DNA from: Syntrophomonadaceae bacterium
GTDB lineage: Bacteria; Bacillota; Dethiobacteria; DTU022; PWGO01
DNA length: 38,307 nt
Reading direction: 5' to 3'
Assembly (NCBI GenBank): GCA_003554525.1
Contig: PWGO01000024.1
Coordinates: forward strand, 1 to 38,307
Below are positions 28,572-38,193 of the stretch, piece after piece (the first letter of the stretch is position 1; the number at the start of each line of letters is the position of its first letter). The notes under the pieces were generated by a model. That model saw only the letters and a list, made by a program, of their open reading frames with translations. It did no database searches and was not told the origin of the DNA. The position numbers and the translations under genes were made by a program.

Positions 28572-29114
28572 TTATTCTTTTTGCTGTGGTAGTAGTTCCC
28601 CGGGAAGTTCATGGGTTGTTTTGTTTTCTGCATCTTCTTTTACCATGTGTATCCACTTGCCGTCGTCCCGAAATGACTTAAATCCAAGCTTTTCGTAGAG
28701 GTTAAACGCTATTTTGTTTTTTCTTCCTACTTCCAGGTAAACCTTTTCGCATCCGTATTTGCTTAAAATGTTCATTAGATAATTTAATATTTTCTTTCCT
28801 GTTCCTTTACCTTTAGCACGGGGTGAAACTACTACTTCCATAATTTCTCCAATTCTTTCGCCGTTAAGCTGGTAGAAGCCTTCTATGGCAAAAGCAATTA
28901 TCTGTTTGTTTTGAGATACTACCAGAAACCCTTCCGGCCTGACTTTTAACAAGCTGTAGAAGTAATTTACGATGCTTTGGTAGCTGTTTTCCGCGTATTG
29001 TGGGTAGTTTGCGTAAGCTTCCCGGTATACTTGCACCATCTCATCAAGGATTTCATCGGGTTGCTTACGGCTAATAACAAACCTGTCCGCCGGACAGTCG
29101 TCCTCAGAACTCAT
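28572..29114 (-). CDS. GNAT family N-acetyltransferase
   Basis: IMEVVVSPRAKGKGTGKKILNYLMNILSKYGCEKVYLEVGRKNKIAFNLYEKLGFK. Confidence 0.9.
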   Translation of the reverse strand: MSSEDDCPADRFVISRKQPDEILDEMVQVYREAYANYPQYAENSYQSIVNYFYSLLKVRPEGFLVVSQNKQIIAFAIEGFYQLNGERIGEIMEVVVSPRAKGKGTGKKILNYLMNILSKYGCEKVYLEVGRKNKIAFNLYEKLGFKSFRDDGKWIHMVKEDAENKTTHELPGELLPQQKE

Positions 29115-29356
29115 TTTCTTTCCAAGCCTCCTGATTTTTTTAGTAATTTGATAACCAAAAACCGCCTTAAATTTTCCTTGCCAACTACTTAAAGCTACTT
29201 GCCAGTTTCAGCTAGGGAAAATGATGAGATAAAACAGGTTTAATAAATTCCCACCTCCATTTTACCTCAGTTTTAATGTTAACTATATTATATAATTATT
29301 TTTAATATTTTTCAAGGGAAGTAAACATAAGATTACCGCGCAGACTGTGATGTTTG

Positions 29357-30478
29357 TTAAAGGTATTGAATATTATACGTTAAACGTCGAACTGTTTCTG
29401 TTAAAACCAGGGAGGCAGAAACCACTTCCTGCACACTGATGTGTTCATGTGGTGTATGGCTAAGGTGCAGGCTGCCAGGGCCAAAAATAACCGGGGTTAT
29501 ACCGTTTTCATAAAGGGGTTGGGCATCGGTCCAGCTTTTAAACCCGCAGTATGACAGCTCCTGGTTTAAAGCACTATAAGCGGAATCTTTTATTAGAGAA
29601 ACCAACGGTTCATCGGCAGAAACATTAAAAGAAGGTGAATCTTCATAAAATTCAATATCAACCAGCTCAAAATTACCCAGGTAAGTTTCCAGGACATCTT
29701 TAATTTCTTCTACATCCTGGTGAGACAACACGCGAAAATCTATTACCGCTTCGCAACGGGAAGGCACAATAAGTGCGTGTTTCTGCCCTCCTTTTAGCCA
29801 CTGCATGTTGTAACCGCCGGGGCCAAGCAGTTCATCGTATTCATTTACAAAAGGCAAGCTTTCCATCTGGTTTATAATTTTTATGGTACGTTTAACCGCG
29901 TTTTCTACCTCATCCCACATACCGCCGTGCGCCGGTTCACCGAAAACATCCATATGAAGTTCTACGCTTCCTGCCTGGGAAATACCGATTTTTAAATCGG
30001 TAGGTTCCAAAACAATAGCTCCCTTGCAGTTTATATTTTCCGACAATATTTCTCCCCCGGTGCCTTCTTTTTCTTCGTCTACAGTAAAAACCAGGGTAAA
30101 GGGGAGGTTTTCCCGGGTGTGTTCTTCATCCTTTAAAAAATCTTCAACTGCGGTAATAAGAGCGGCTATACCGCCTTTAGTGTCGGCAGCGCCTCTTCCG
30201 TATACCAGGTCGCCCTTGGTATAGCGGTAACACTTGCGGTTTTCTAATGTTTCTGGGACAGTATCTACGTGTGCGGTAATCAAAAGCGTATTTTCCCCGG
30301 GATTTACCACCAGGTTATAACGATCTTGTATTACCGGGTGGTAGGAAGTTTCCAGGCCCATACCCTGAAAACGATCCTCCAGGTAACGCAGTATTTCGTG
30401 CTCCCTACCGCTTTCACTGGGTATGTCAACTAGTGTTTCCAGCTCATTTAATACACGGTCAAATAATTGATTATTCAT
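29357..30478 (-). CDS. M20 family metallopeptidase (ArgE/DapE/ACY1-like)
   Basis: LLITAHVDTVPE, GRGAADTKGGIAALITAVEDF, FTVDEEKEGTGGE, HLSHTPHEHISVQE. Start refined to 30478 (MNNQLFDRV) after GGAGGG. Confidence 0.92.
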   Translation of the reverse strand: MNNQLFDRVLNELETLVDIPSESGREHEILRYLEDRFQGMGLETSYHPVIQDRYNLVVNPGENTLLITAHVDTVPETLENRKCYRYTKGDLVYGRGAADTKGGIAALITAVEDFLKDEEHTRENLPFTLVFTVDEEKEGTGGEILSENINCKGAIVLEPTDLKIGISQAGSVELHMDVFGEPAHGGMWDEVENAVKRTIKIINQMESLPFVNEYDELLGPGGYNMQWLKGGQKHALIVPSRCEAVIDFRVLSHQDVEEIKDVLETYLGNFELVDIEFYEDSPSFNVSADEPLVSLIKDSAYSALNQELSYCGFKSWTDAQPLYENGITPVIFGPGSLHLSHTPHEHISVQEVVSASLVLTETVRRLTYNIQYL

Positions 30479-30745
30479 CTTGCCCTCCAAAAAATAATAA
30501 TTAAAAGTAACTGCCCCGGCTGTTTTTACCTGAGCAGTTGCTAGTTAAGTAGAAAAAAAACTACTAACTAAAATTAAATTAAAAAAAGGTGAAAATGTCA
30601 AGTAAGAAACACGCCTGACGCATGAAAAAGTTTTTACGTTAAGAAACGGGGAACTTGAAACTTGATTTAAAGCACGTTAAAATATAGCCGGTGAAATAAA
30701 ATCGCCACTGGCGTATAAGCAAAAATCGGAAAGGGGTTTTTATAC

Positions 30746-31063
30746 ATGAGTAAAAGATCGGTATTTTACATAACTGCGGAAAACATGAATGAAGCAGAAA
30801 AAATTGCCAAAGCCCTGGTAGAAAAAAAGCTGGCTGCCTGTGTAAACGTGATACCCGGGATCAGCTCTTTTTTTTACTGGGAAGGTGAAGTTCAATCCGA
30901 GAAAGAAGTGCTTTTACTTGGGAAAACCAAAAGTGAACTGGTGGATGAGCTGGTTCAGGAAGTAAAAGAACAGCATTCGTACGAAGTTCCGTGCACCATT
31001 ACCTGGGATATAGAAAGTGGAAACAAGGCGTTTTTGGACTGGATTGGAGAAGAGACTAAATAA
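30746..31063 (+). CDS. cutA: Divalent-cation tolerance protein CutA
   Basis: AEKIAKALVEKKLAACVNVIPGISSFFYWEGEVQSEKEVLLLGKTK; HSYEVPCTITWDIESGNKAFLDWI. Confidence 0.95.
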   Translation: MSKRSVFYITAENMNEAEKIAKALVEKKLAACVNVIPGISSFFYWEGEVQSEKEVLLLGKTKSELVDELVQEVKEQHSYEVPCTITWDIESGNKAFLDWIGEETK

Positions 31064-31306
31064 AAATGGCGCGGCTATGCCGCGCCAAACATGTATATTT
31101 AAAGAGGGGGTCAACTTATAAGTCAATTATAAGACTTTAATATTGCAGTAATGTTACAAAAAAATATCTTTTTAGTAACAAATACTTTAAAGGGGTTACT
31201 AACAGTCGAACAGAAATAAAACACGCTTGAAGTTATGTAATAAATGGAATCAACCCGAAGGGTATTAAACGTTTCTGGTTTAATTGTAATATTTCAATCA
31301 CAGGCA

Positions 31307-31358
31307 GTACATAAAAAGCCTTGCTTATGGAAAAATGTAAGCAAGGCTTTTTATGTAC
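31307..31358. terminator. 22-bp-stem hairpin between cutA and Y-family polymerase gene
   Basis: GTACATAAAAAGCCTTGCTTAT (31307-31328) / GTAAGCAAGGCTTTTTATGTAC (31337-31358), one T.G pair, 8-nt loop. Confidence 0.85.
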
Positions 31359-31359
31359 C

Positions 31360-31388
31360 TTGCCATATCTATGTTGGTTCATTATAAT
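31360..31388 (+). promoter_or_regulatory. Sigma-A-type promoter of the Y-family polymerase gene
   Basis: TTGCCA (31360-31365), 17-nt spacer, TATAAT (31383-31388). Confidence 0.85.
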
Positions 31389-31403
31389 ATAATCAAAGAA
31401 TAT

Positions 31404-31417
31404 CGAACAGATGTTCG
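31404..31417. promoter_or_regulatory. LexA/SOS box
   Basis: CGAACAGATGTTCG, exact match to Gram-positive CGAACN4GTTCG, upstream of a Y-family polymerase. Confidence 0.93.
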
Positions 31418-31433
31418 AATACGGAGGGATATC

Positions 31434-32669
31434 ATGAGCGCTTCTCGTGTTATTTTTCTTGCGGATATGGAATCTTTTTATGCCAGCGTAGAAATAGCCC
31501 GGGATTCCTCTTTGCGGGGGAAACCAGTAGTGGTTTGCGGGGACCCCCGTCAACGGCGAGGTATTGTGCTGGCGGCCAGCCGGGAGGCCAAGTTATACGG
31601 AATCAAAACGGGTATGCTGGTGGGAAAGTGCCTGCAGCTTTGTCCCGACGCGGTTTTGATTAATCCCCACATGCAGAGGTACCTGGATGTTTCCGTGCGT
31701 GTGACTTCCCTGCTGGAAGAATACACGGACCGGGTTTTCCCTTACTCTATAGATGAGCAGTTTCTGGATATGACGGGTTGTTCCGGGCTCTGGGGAACTC
31801 CCCGGGAGGCGGCCCGGCGTATTATTAACTGTGTCCGGGAGGATACGGGAATTAACTGCCGCATAGGGATTGGTGAAAACTTCCTGCAAGCCAAGATGGC
31901 CTGCGACTGTTTTGCCAAAAAAAACAGGGAAGGCGTATTCGAGTTGGACAGTTCCAGTTATTGCCGTTACGTCTGGCCGCTCCCGGTTAAGGAGCTTTTC
32001 GGGGTGGGCAGCAGGATGGAACACCACCTTTTGCGGATGGGAATCCGGACCATTGAGCACCTTGCAGCTACCCCGCGCGAAAGGCTCAAAAAAAGATGGG
32101 GAATTAATGGGGAAATTTTATGGTTAAACGCCCGGGGTATAGATTACTCCACTATGGAAGGGGCAGTAGAAGAAAGGCGCAAAGGAGTAGGCCATTCCCT
32201 TACCCTGCCACGGGATTACTGCAACCAAAAAGAGCTGGAGGTAGTGCTGCGGGAAGTAACTGAAGAAGTTTGCCGAAGAGCCCGCTCCCTGGGAACGCAG
32301 GGTAAAACCGTAAGCCTGTACTGCCGCGGCGCCGATTTCGATTACCCTACCGGCTTTTCCCGCCAGGTAAAACTTCCGGCACCAAGCGCACTGACCATGG
32401 AAGTTTTTCCCCGGGTGCTCCACCTTTTAAAAAGGCACTGGGACGGCACACCGGTACGGGCCGTAGGCGTTTCCCTTTCCGGGCTGGTAAAAGAGCACAT
32501 GCGGCAGCCGGTTTTTTTCAGCGACCGGGAACGAAAGCTGGCTTTGAGCCGGGCCATGGATGAAGTGCGTGAACGTTTCGGGACTACCAGCCTGTTTTGG
32601 TTTTCTTCCTTAACTCCCGGGGGGCAGCTCTTTGAGCGGGCCAACAAAATAGGGGGGCATGAAGCTTGA
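31434..32669 (+). CDS. Y-family DNA polymerase (UvrX/DinB-like)
   Basis: FLADMESFYASVEIARDSSLRGKPVVVCG, PYSIDEQFLDMTG, CRIGIGENFLQAKMACD. Start refined from 31353 to 31434 (MSASRVIF) because GGAGGG precedes it and the upstream extension overlaps a hairpin, promoter and SOS box. Confidence 0.95.
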   Translation: MSASRVIFLADMESFYASVEIARDSSLRGKPVVVCGDPRQRRGIVLAASREAKLYGIKTGMLVGKCLQLCPDAVLINPHMQRYLDVSVRVTSLLEEYTDRVFPYSIDEQFLDMTGCSGLWGTPREAARRIINCVREDTGINCRIGIGENFLQAKMACDCFAKKNREGVFELDSSSYCRYVWPLPVKELFGVGSRMEHHLLRMGIRTIEHLAATPRERLKKRWGINGEILWLNARGIDYSTMEGAVEERRKGVGHSLTLPRDYCNQKELEVVLREVTEEVCRRARSLGTQGKTVSLYCRGADFDYPTGFSRQVKLPAPSALTMEVFPRVLHLLKRHWDGTPVRAVGVSLSGLVKEHMRQPVFFSDRERKLALSRAMDEVRERFGTTSLFWFSSLTPGGQLFERANKIGGHEA

Positions 32670-32705
32670 AGGCGGGCAATATAAATAAAAAATAACTATT
32701 CATTT

Positions 32706-32730
32706 CAAGAGACAAGAGACAAGAGACAAG
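32706..32730. repeat. Tandem heptamer CAAGAGA x3.6
   Basis: CAAGAGACAAGAGACAAGAGACAAG read directly. Confidence 0.95.
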
Positions 32731-32938
32731 AAAAAAACAAGAGTAAGGAGTTATTTCCCAAGTTATTTTCTGGCCTCTGGTTTCTCTAAAAGTTACAAAT
32801 AAAACAGTAAATAAAAGGCCAGGATAAAGGTACAGAGTTCAACTTTACAAGGGGGGCTTTTGGCCCGGCCTACGAGCACCCGGTCTATGAAACAGGAAAC
32901 CATGAGACATTTGTCTATGAAAGGTGGAACGGTCAGGT

Positions 32939-33946
32939 ATGCGTTATATAAAACTTGCCTGGATGCTGGTAATTATTCTGGTAATGGGAAGCATGGCTTT
33001 TGTAATTTCCAATTCCCGGTGGGAAAACAAACAGGAAAGGATAGATAAACCTGTTAAAGAGATAACTAACCCCTACGAAGAGGTCAAGTGGAATGAGTTC
33101 GAGTATCATAAAGCAAATTTACACGCACATACCAGCAAAAAAGGGGGGAAGCACAAGCCGGCGCAGGTAATCGACATGTACCGGGACAATAATTACAGTA
33201 TCCTGGCTATAACTGACCATAACCGGGTTACCTGGCCCTGGGAGAAATATAACCGCTGTCCTGAAGAACAGGGAATGACTGCAATCCAGGCTAACGAGAT
33301 TTCTAACACCCACGATATGGGAAGTTACTTTACTTCACTGGAAACCGGCTCTTCAGATGAAAACCAGGTCCTGAATAAAATAGAAAAGAAGGAGGGGCTG
33401 GCGGTTTTGTTTCACCCGGGAAGGTATAACCGGAAACCGGAATGGTATTGCGATTTATTCAAAAGATACCCTTGCCTGGTAGGTTTGGAAGTAATAAACA
33501 GAGATGACCGTTATCCCGCTGATCGAAACAAATGGGACAAAATATTAACCAGGCTTATGCCTGAAAATCCAGTGTGGGGATTTGCCAATGACGACATGCA
33601 TAAGGAAAAACACCTGGGGACCTCATACAACATGTTCATACTGGAAAAATCAAGTAATGACAGGGTGAAAGAAGCAATGCAGAAAGGGCAATTTTACTTT
33701 TCCCGCGGCGAATCTCCCCCGGAAATTAAAACTATAAAGGTAGATGAAAAGAACAAGAAAATTACTGTAGAAGCTGGCAGCTACCGGGATATTAAATGGC
33801 TTTCCGCCGGAGAAGAAATTACCTACGGAAAAACACTTGATTTAAACCGAACCCTGCCGTTGGGCGCTTACGTCAGGGCCGTGGTAAAAGGAGACAATGG
33901 TAAAACTTACACCAATCCTTTTGGCCTTTATTTTAAAGGTAACTGA
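32939..33946 (+). CDS. PHP-domain metal-dependent phosphoesterase-like protein with N-terminal TM
   Basis: KANLHAHTSKKGGKHKPAQVIDMYRDNNYSILAITDHNRVTW, VLFHPGRYN, FANDDMH. Start taken as MRYIKLAW (32939). Confidence 0.85.
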   Translation: MRYIKLAWMLVIILVMGSMAFVISNSRWENKQERIDKPVKEITNPYEEVKWNEFEYHKANLHAHTSKKGGKHKPAQVIDMYRDNNYSILAITDHNRVTWPWEKYNRCPEEQGMTAIQANEISNTHDMGSYFTSLETGSSDENQVLNKIEKKEGLAVLFHPGRYNRKPEWYCDLFKRYPCLVGLEVINRDDRYPADRNKWDKILTRLMPENPVWGFANDDMHKEKHLGTSYNMFILEKSSNDRVKEAMQKGQFYFSRGESPPEIKTIKVDEKNKKITVEAGSYRDIKWLSAGEEITYGKTLDLNRTLPLGAYVRAVVKGDNGKTYTNPFGLYFKGN

Positions 33947-34038
33947 ACAGAAGCAGTTACTTTTTAAGAATAATTTTACGGAGACGAAATTATACTTGTA
34001 TATAAAGGAGTGAAATTATTTAAAAAGGAGTGCAGGCA

Positions 34039-34191
34039 TTGCTTTTTAAAAAGTGTGTCTACTGTGAAAAATATTCCTATTCCAGCAGTGGACACGGGCC
34101 CTGGGTATGCCCCTACTGTGAAAAGGATATCACCTGGCATAAGGCAAAATCCCCGGGGGAAGAAGAGGAAAAAAACAAAGGAAATAAATAA
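34039..34191 (+). CDS. Small zinc-ribbon protein (50 aa), not in supplied track
   Basis: TTG start, AAGGAG upstream; translation LLFKKCVYCEKYSYSSSGHGPWVCPYCEKDITWHKAKSPGEEEEKNKGNK* with two CxxC knuckles. Confidence 0.6.
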   Translation: MLFKKCVYCEKYSYSSSGHGPWVCPYCEKDITWHKAKSPGEEEEKNKGNK

Positions 34192-34375
34192 CATAGTAAA
34201 TGGGATATTTTTTTTCGGCCCATATTATGATAAAATTTTCCCGGCTGGAATAATTATTTAAGCTTCTTGCGATAAAAGCAGGTTCCCCTGTGTTGTGCCT
34301 GTATATTATTGATCTTTTCCGGTTCAAGTGTACGGTTTTAGCAGTTACCAATTTTAAATTATAAGGGTGTTAAAG

Positions 34376-34630
34376 ATGTACCAGGAAGTTATTATCACCG
34401 TAATCATACTGGCAATAATTGCAGCGCTGGTTTACTGGTTCCGCAAAAAGCCTTCATCCGGGGTTAGCCAGCTGCATTCCGAATGTCGGAGGCAGCTGAA
34501 AATGCCGCCGGCTGAAGCCGATGAGGTTATTGAACGCTATATCAGCCGGTTGCAGGAAAGGCACCCGGGTAAATCCAGGGAGTGGTACCTGGAAAAGATT
34601 CTTTACGACCTGGAAAGGGACAGGCGTTAA
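34376..34630 (+). CDS. Small single-TM protein of unknown function
   Basis: MYQEVIITVIILAIIAALVYWFRKK followed by charged helical domain; start could be GTG 34367. Confidence 0.6.
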   Translation: MYQEVIITVIILAIIAALVYWFRKKPSSGVSQLHSECRRQLKMPPAEADEVIERYISRLQERHPGKSREWYLEKILYDLERDRR

Positions 34631-34748
34631 GTTTCTTTTTATACAGGGGTGCAAATTTTGTCATTTTGAATAAATGGCTCAACCTGGAGGATTTATTTAA
34701 AGCCAGGGCTGCTGCTTTTAGCTATTAAAGCTGGACTAAAAGGGAGAG

Positions 34749-35588
34749 ATGACCTTGATTTTTGATGTACATGTTCACGTATTTCCACCTCACCTGGTTG
34801 CCAATATAGAGAATTACCTGGAAAAAGATCCTTTTTTAAAATTAATTTGCACCAGCCCGGGCCATAAGTACGCCTCCGTGGAGGATGTCCTGGAGGAAAT
34901 GGAGAAAAGCCGGGTGGATATTTCCGCGGTCAGTGGATTTGCCTGCTCAGATTCCGGCCTGTGCCGGGAAATGAACGATTATGTGTTGCAAGCAGCTAAA
35001 ACGTTTCCCGGAAAGATAGCACCCATGATATCTATCAATCCTCACGATCCGGGTATGGAAAAGGAAGTGGACCGCTGTGTGGATAAAGGGGCAGCCGGCG
35101 TGGGAGAGCTCTTTCCCTGGGGGCAGGATTTCGACCTGGAAGGCGATGCCGCCGATAAGCTGGCCTTTCTTTGTAAAGAAAGGAACCTTCCATTATTACT
35201 GCATGTGAACGAGATAGTAGGCCATTACTACCCCGGGAAAGGTGAAGTATCGGTAAAAGAAGCAGCCGCTTTTGCTTTAAAACATCCCGGGCTAAAAATA
35301 ATTTATGCACATTGGGGCGGGGGGCTGTTTTTTTATGAACTCATGCCCGAATTAAAAGAAAACCTGCAGCATGTTTACTATGACACTGCTGCAGGTCCTT
35401 TCCTGTACGAAAACAGTGTTTACCGTGCAGCCAGGGAGACAGGCACCATTTCCAAATTGCTGCTGGGAACCGATTACCCGCTGATAAGACCCCGGCGGTA
35501 TTTCCGGGAGATGAAAGAAGCGGAACTTACCGAAGAAGAATTGAAAATGATACAAGGAGAAAACGCCAGGGCTTTATTTAACTTATAG
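34749..35588 (+). CDS. Amidohydrolase family (COG2159-like) metal-dependent hydrolase
   Basis: FDVHVHVFPP, GELFPWGQDF, LLLHVNEIVGHYYPGKG, IIYAHWGGGLFFYEL, LLGTDYPLIRPRRYFREMKE. Confidence 0.88.
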   Translation: MTLIFDVHVHVFPPHLVANIENYLEKDPFLKLICTSPGHKYASVEDVLEEMEKSRVDISAVSGFACSDSGLCREMNDYVLQAAKTFPGKIAPMISINPHDPGMEKEVDRCVDKGAAGVGELFPWGQDFDLEGDAADKLAFLCKERNLPLLLHVNEIVGHYYPGKGEVSVKEAAAFALKHPGLKIIYAHWGGGLFFYELMPELKENLQHVYYDTAAGPFLYENSVYRAARETGTISKLLLGTDYPLIRPRRYFREMKEAELTEEELKMIQGENARALFNL

Positions 35589-35608
35589 CCCGGTTAACTA
35601 ACTCAGGC

Positions 35609-35688
35609 TCTATTTGGATAATGGGTGGTCTATTTGGATAATGGGTGGTCTATTTGGATAATGGGTGGTCTATTTGGATAATGGGTGG
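35609..35688. repeat. Four perfect tandem copies of a 20-bp unit
   Basis: (TCTATTTGGATAATGGGTGG)x4, read directly. Confidence 0.97.
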
Positions 35689-35773
35689 TTAATGGTTGAA
35701 TAATGATAATTTGACACCAGGTCCTGTTCCCCATGTGGAGTCTTTCAAGTCGTGAGTAGTTACTGGCCCGGTT

Positions 35774-37009
35774 TTATAATGAACTCCGGGGTATCCCTGT
35801 TGGTTCTATAACACCCTCAATAAAAGTAGAAAGCTCCTCGGTTAAGTCTACCATTCGGGAAGGGTTCCCCCCGGCATCAAAGGTTTGAATGATGGGGCGG
35901 AGGGGCAGTTCGCTCATTATATGAATTACTTTCCCCGTTTCTCCCGTATTTAATTTAACCAGGCTGCCTACAGGGTAAAAGGGAATGTTATAATAAAAAG
36001 TGTGGAGATCTCTTACATCTACCTGGTTTACCTGGCTCATAAGAAGTTCTACCCCGGTGTGGGGCAGAAAAGCTTTCCGGTAGACCCGGTCGGTAGTTAC
36101 GGCGTCGTATATATCTATTATAGTTAGAACCCTGGCCCAGGGATGTATTTGAGAACTTTTCAGCCCCCGCGGATAACCGCTGCCGTCAATTTTCTCATGG
36201 TGCTGTGCCACAGCTTCTATAATATCTTCGTTTAAATCCTTAATTTTTTTAAGCCTTTCCACACCGTAATCAACGTGTTTTTTCATGATTTCCCATTCTT
36301 CCGGGTTTAGTTTGCCGGGCTTGTTCAATATAGAATCGGGAACATCTATTTTTCCAATGTCGTGAAGAAGCCCCGCCAGGGTGATCTGATAAATATCTTC
36401 TTGCGATGCACCCTTTATTTTAAACAAGAACGCGGAATATATGGCTACGTGAACGGTATGAGTAAATGTATAATCGTCAAATGATTTTAAGGTGGCAATC
36501 TGTAATAATATTTCCGGGTCACTGGCTATTTCGCTTGATATTTCCTGTGCCACATCCTGCACCGGGGTTAAATCGGTTAACTCATCTTGTTGGGCTTCTT
36601 TAAAAGTGCTTTCAATCTGGCTATAGCTGTCCCGGTAAACATGGTTTGCTCTTTCTATATCTTTTTTGCTGTATTTTTTGGAAAAAGTGTTCTGCAGTGT
36701 TATTTCCGGCTTAACCCTTTCTTGCGTAATGTTTTCGTATATTATATCTTCTCCTGTTTTTTCTCCATTTTTTTCTCCATGCACTCCCTGTCCTTCCAGG
36801 GTGCCGGGAGGGGGTTCCTGGTCTTCCGGCAGTTCAACCAGGCAGTACCCGTGGGCCGTTATTTTATGGATGGAGTCTATGTGGTGTTGCTGGAGGACTA
36901 CCCCCCGGGAGAGCAAGACTATACCGGTTTGCTGGTGAATCAGGTCATCAGCCATAACCATTCCCGGTTTTAACTGTTTTAAATTAATCCTGTATTTTTT
37001 CATAGTCAT
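35774..37009 (-). CDS. HD-GYP domain protein (putative cyclic-di-GMP phosphodiesterase)
   Basis: AGLLHDIGKIDVPDSILNKPGKLNPEEW, AVAQHHEKIDGSGYPRGL, ARVLTIIDIYDAVTTDRVYRKA. Confidence 0.93.
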   Translation of the reverse strand: MTMKKYRINLKQLKPGMVMADDLIHQQTGIVLLSRGVVLQQHHIDSIHKITAHGYCLVELPEDQEPPPGTLEGQGVHGEKNGEKTGEDIIYENITQERVKPEITLQNTFSKKYSKKDIERANHVYRDSYSQIESTFKEAQQDELTDLTPVQDVAQEISSEIASDPEILLQIATLKSFDDYTFTHTVHVAIYSAFLFKIKGASQEDIYQITLAGLLHDIGKIDVPDSILNKPGKLNPEEWEIMKKHVDYGVERLKKIKDLNEDIIEAVAQHHEKIDGSGYPRGLKSSQIHPWARVLTIIDIYDAVTTDRVYRKAFLPHTGVELLMSQVNQVDVRDLHTFYYNIPFYPVGSLVKLNTGETGKVIHIMSELPLRPIIQTFDAGGNPSRMVDLTEELSTFIEGVIEPTGIPRSSL

Positions 37010-37197
37010 TCCTTAAAATTAGTATTTGAGGAGCTTTATCTTGCTACTTGCTTATCTCCGGCCTCCCGGGTAGTTATTTTTAATTTTACCACAGCTGTTA
37101 AATGGAGAAAATGCTATCTTCTATTTTAATTTTGCGATAATATACCAGGGGCAGAAAAATACCAGAAGCAGTAAAACAGGGTAGTAAAATACCAGGG

Positions 37198-37240
37198 AAG
37201 TAAAACACCGAAGTAAAATACCGAAGTAAAATACCAGGGA
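37198..37240. repeat. Degenerate tandem AAGTAAAAYACCG repeats upstream of galU
   Basis: AAGTAAAACACCG AAGTAAAATACCG AAGTAAAATACCAGGGA, with related units upstream from about 37150. Confidence 0.8.
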
Positions 37241-37317
37241 AGGATTCATCGCAGGCTGTTGAGAATATAAATTAAAGGCATAATCACAGGAAAAGAAAAC
37301 CAAGGAGAGTGAATAAT

Positions 37318-38193
37318 ATGTCCAAACCGGTTAAAAAAGCAGTTATACCTGCTGCCGGGCTGGGAACCAGGTTTCTGCCCATATCCAAGTCTATTCCCAA
37401 AGAGATGGTGCCTATCATAGACAAGCCCACCATTCAATATGTAATAGAAGAAGCGGTTTATTCCGGCCTGGAAGAAATACTGGTAGTTACCGGGCGTAAT
37501 AAAAACTCGATAGAAGATCATTTTGATCATCATTTTGAGCTGGAACATGCCCTGAAAGAAAAGGGAAAAACTGAACAGCTGGATATGCTGCAACAGATTA
37601 CCCGGATGGCCAATATATATTATGTAAGACAAAAAGAGCCGCTGGGATTGGGACATGCGGTGATGTGCGCCCGCGAATTTGTGGGAGGGGAGCCTTTTGC
37701 AGTACTTTTGGGCGACGATATAGTAAGAAGTGATATCCCCTGTATTAAACAGCTCCTGAATGTTTACGAAAACAAGAATGGAACGGTTTTAGGCCTGCAG
37801 AAAATCAGCAAATCAGACACCAGCAAATACGGCATTGTAGAAATAAAAGACTGGGAATCAGGTGATGAAAGCGTTTTTAAAGTGAACAGCCTGGTAGAAA
37901 AACCTTCTCCCGAGGAAGCACCCAGCAACCTGGCAGTGATGGGGAGGTACATAATTGATCCAGAAATATTTTACACCCTCAAGCAAACCCCGCCGGGGAG
38001 AGGTGGGGAAATACAGCTTACCGATGCTTTAAACGAACTGGCCGGGGGAAACATGGTATGGGGCTGTATTTTTTCAGGCATTCGCCATGATGTGGGAGAT
38101 AAGCTGGGATATTTAAAGGCCACGGTTGAAATAGCCCTGGAAAGGGAGGACCTGGGTAAGGAATTCAGGGAATACTTGCAAAGAATTTTGTAA
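37318..38193 (+). CDS. galU: UTP--glucose-1-phosphate uridylyltransferase
   Basis: KKAVIPAAGLGTRFLPISKSIPKEMVPIIDKPTIQYVIEEAV, VEKPSPEEAPSNLAVMGRYI, GGEIQLTDAL. Start MSKPVKK at 37318 after GGAGAG; GTG 37309 is an alternative. Confidence 0.96.
   Translation: MSKPVKKAVIPAAGLGTRFLPISKSIPKEMVPIIDKPTIQYVIEEAVYSGLEEILVVTGRNKNSIEDHFDHHFELEHALKEKGKTEQLDMLQQITRMANIYYVRQKEPLGLGHAVMCAREFVGGEPFAVLLGDDIVRSDIPCIKQLLNVYENKNGTVLGLQKISKSDTSKYGIVEIKDWESGDESVFKVNSLVEKPSPEEAPSNLAVMGRYIIDPEIFYTLKQTPPGRGGEIQLTDALNELAGGNMVWGCIFSGIRHDVGDKLGYLKATVEIALEREDLGKEFREYLQRIL

Noticed and set aside
31353-31433. N-terminal extension MYLAISMLVHYNIIKEYRTDVRIRRDI of the Y-family polymerase
   Set aside because: It overlaps the hairpin arm, the -35/-10 elements and the SOS box; the internal ATG at 31434 has a good RBS.
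35609-35688. CRISPR array
   Set aside because: The 20-bp units are directly abutting with no spacers, and no cas genes are present.
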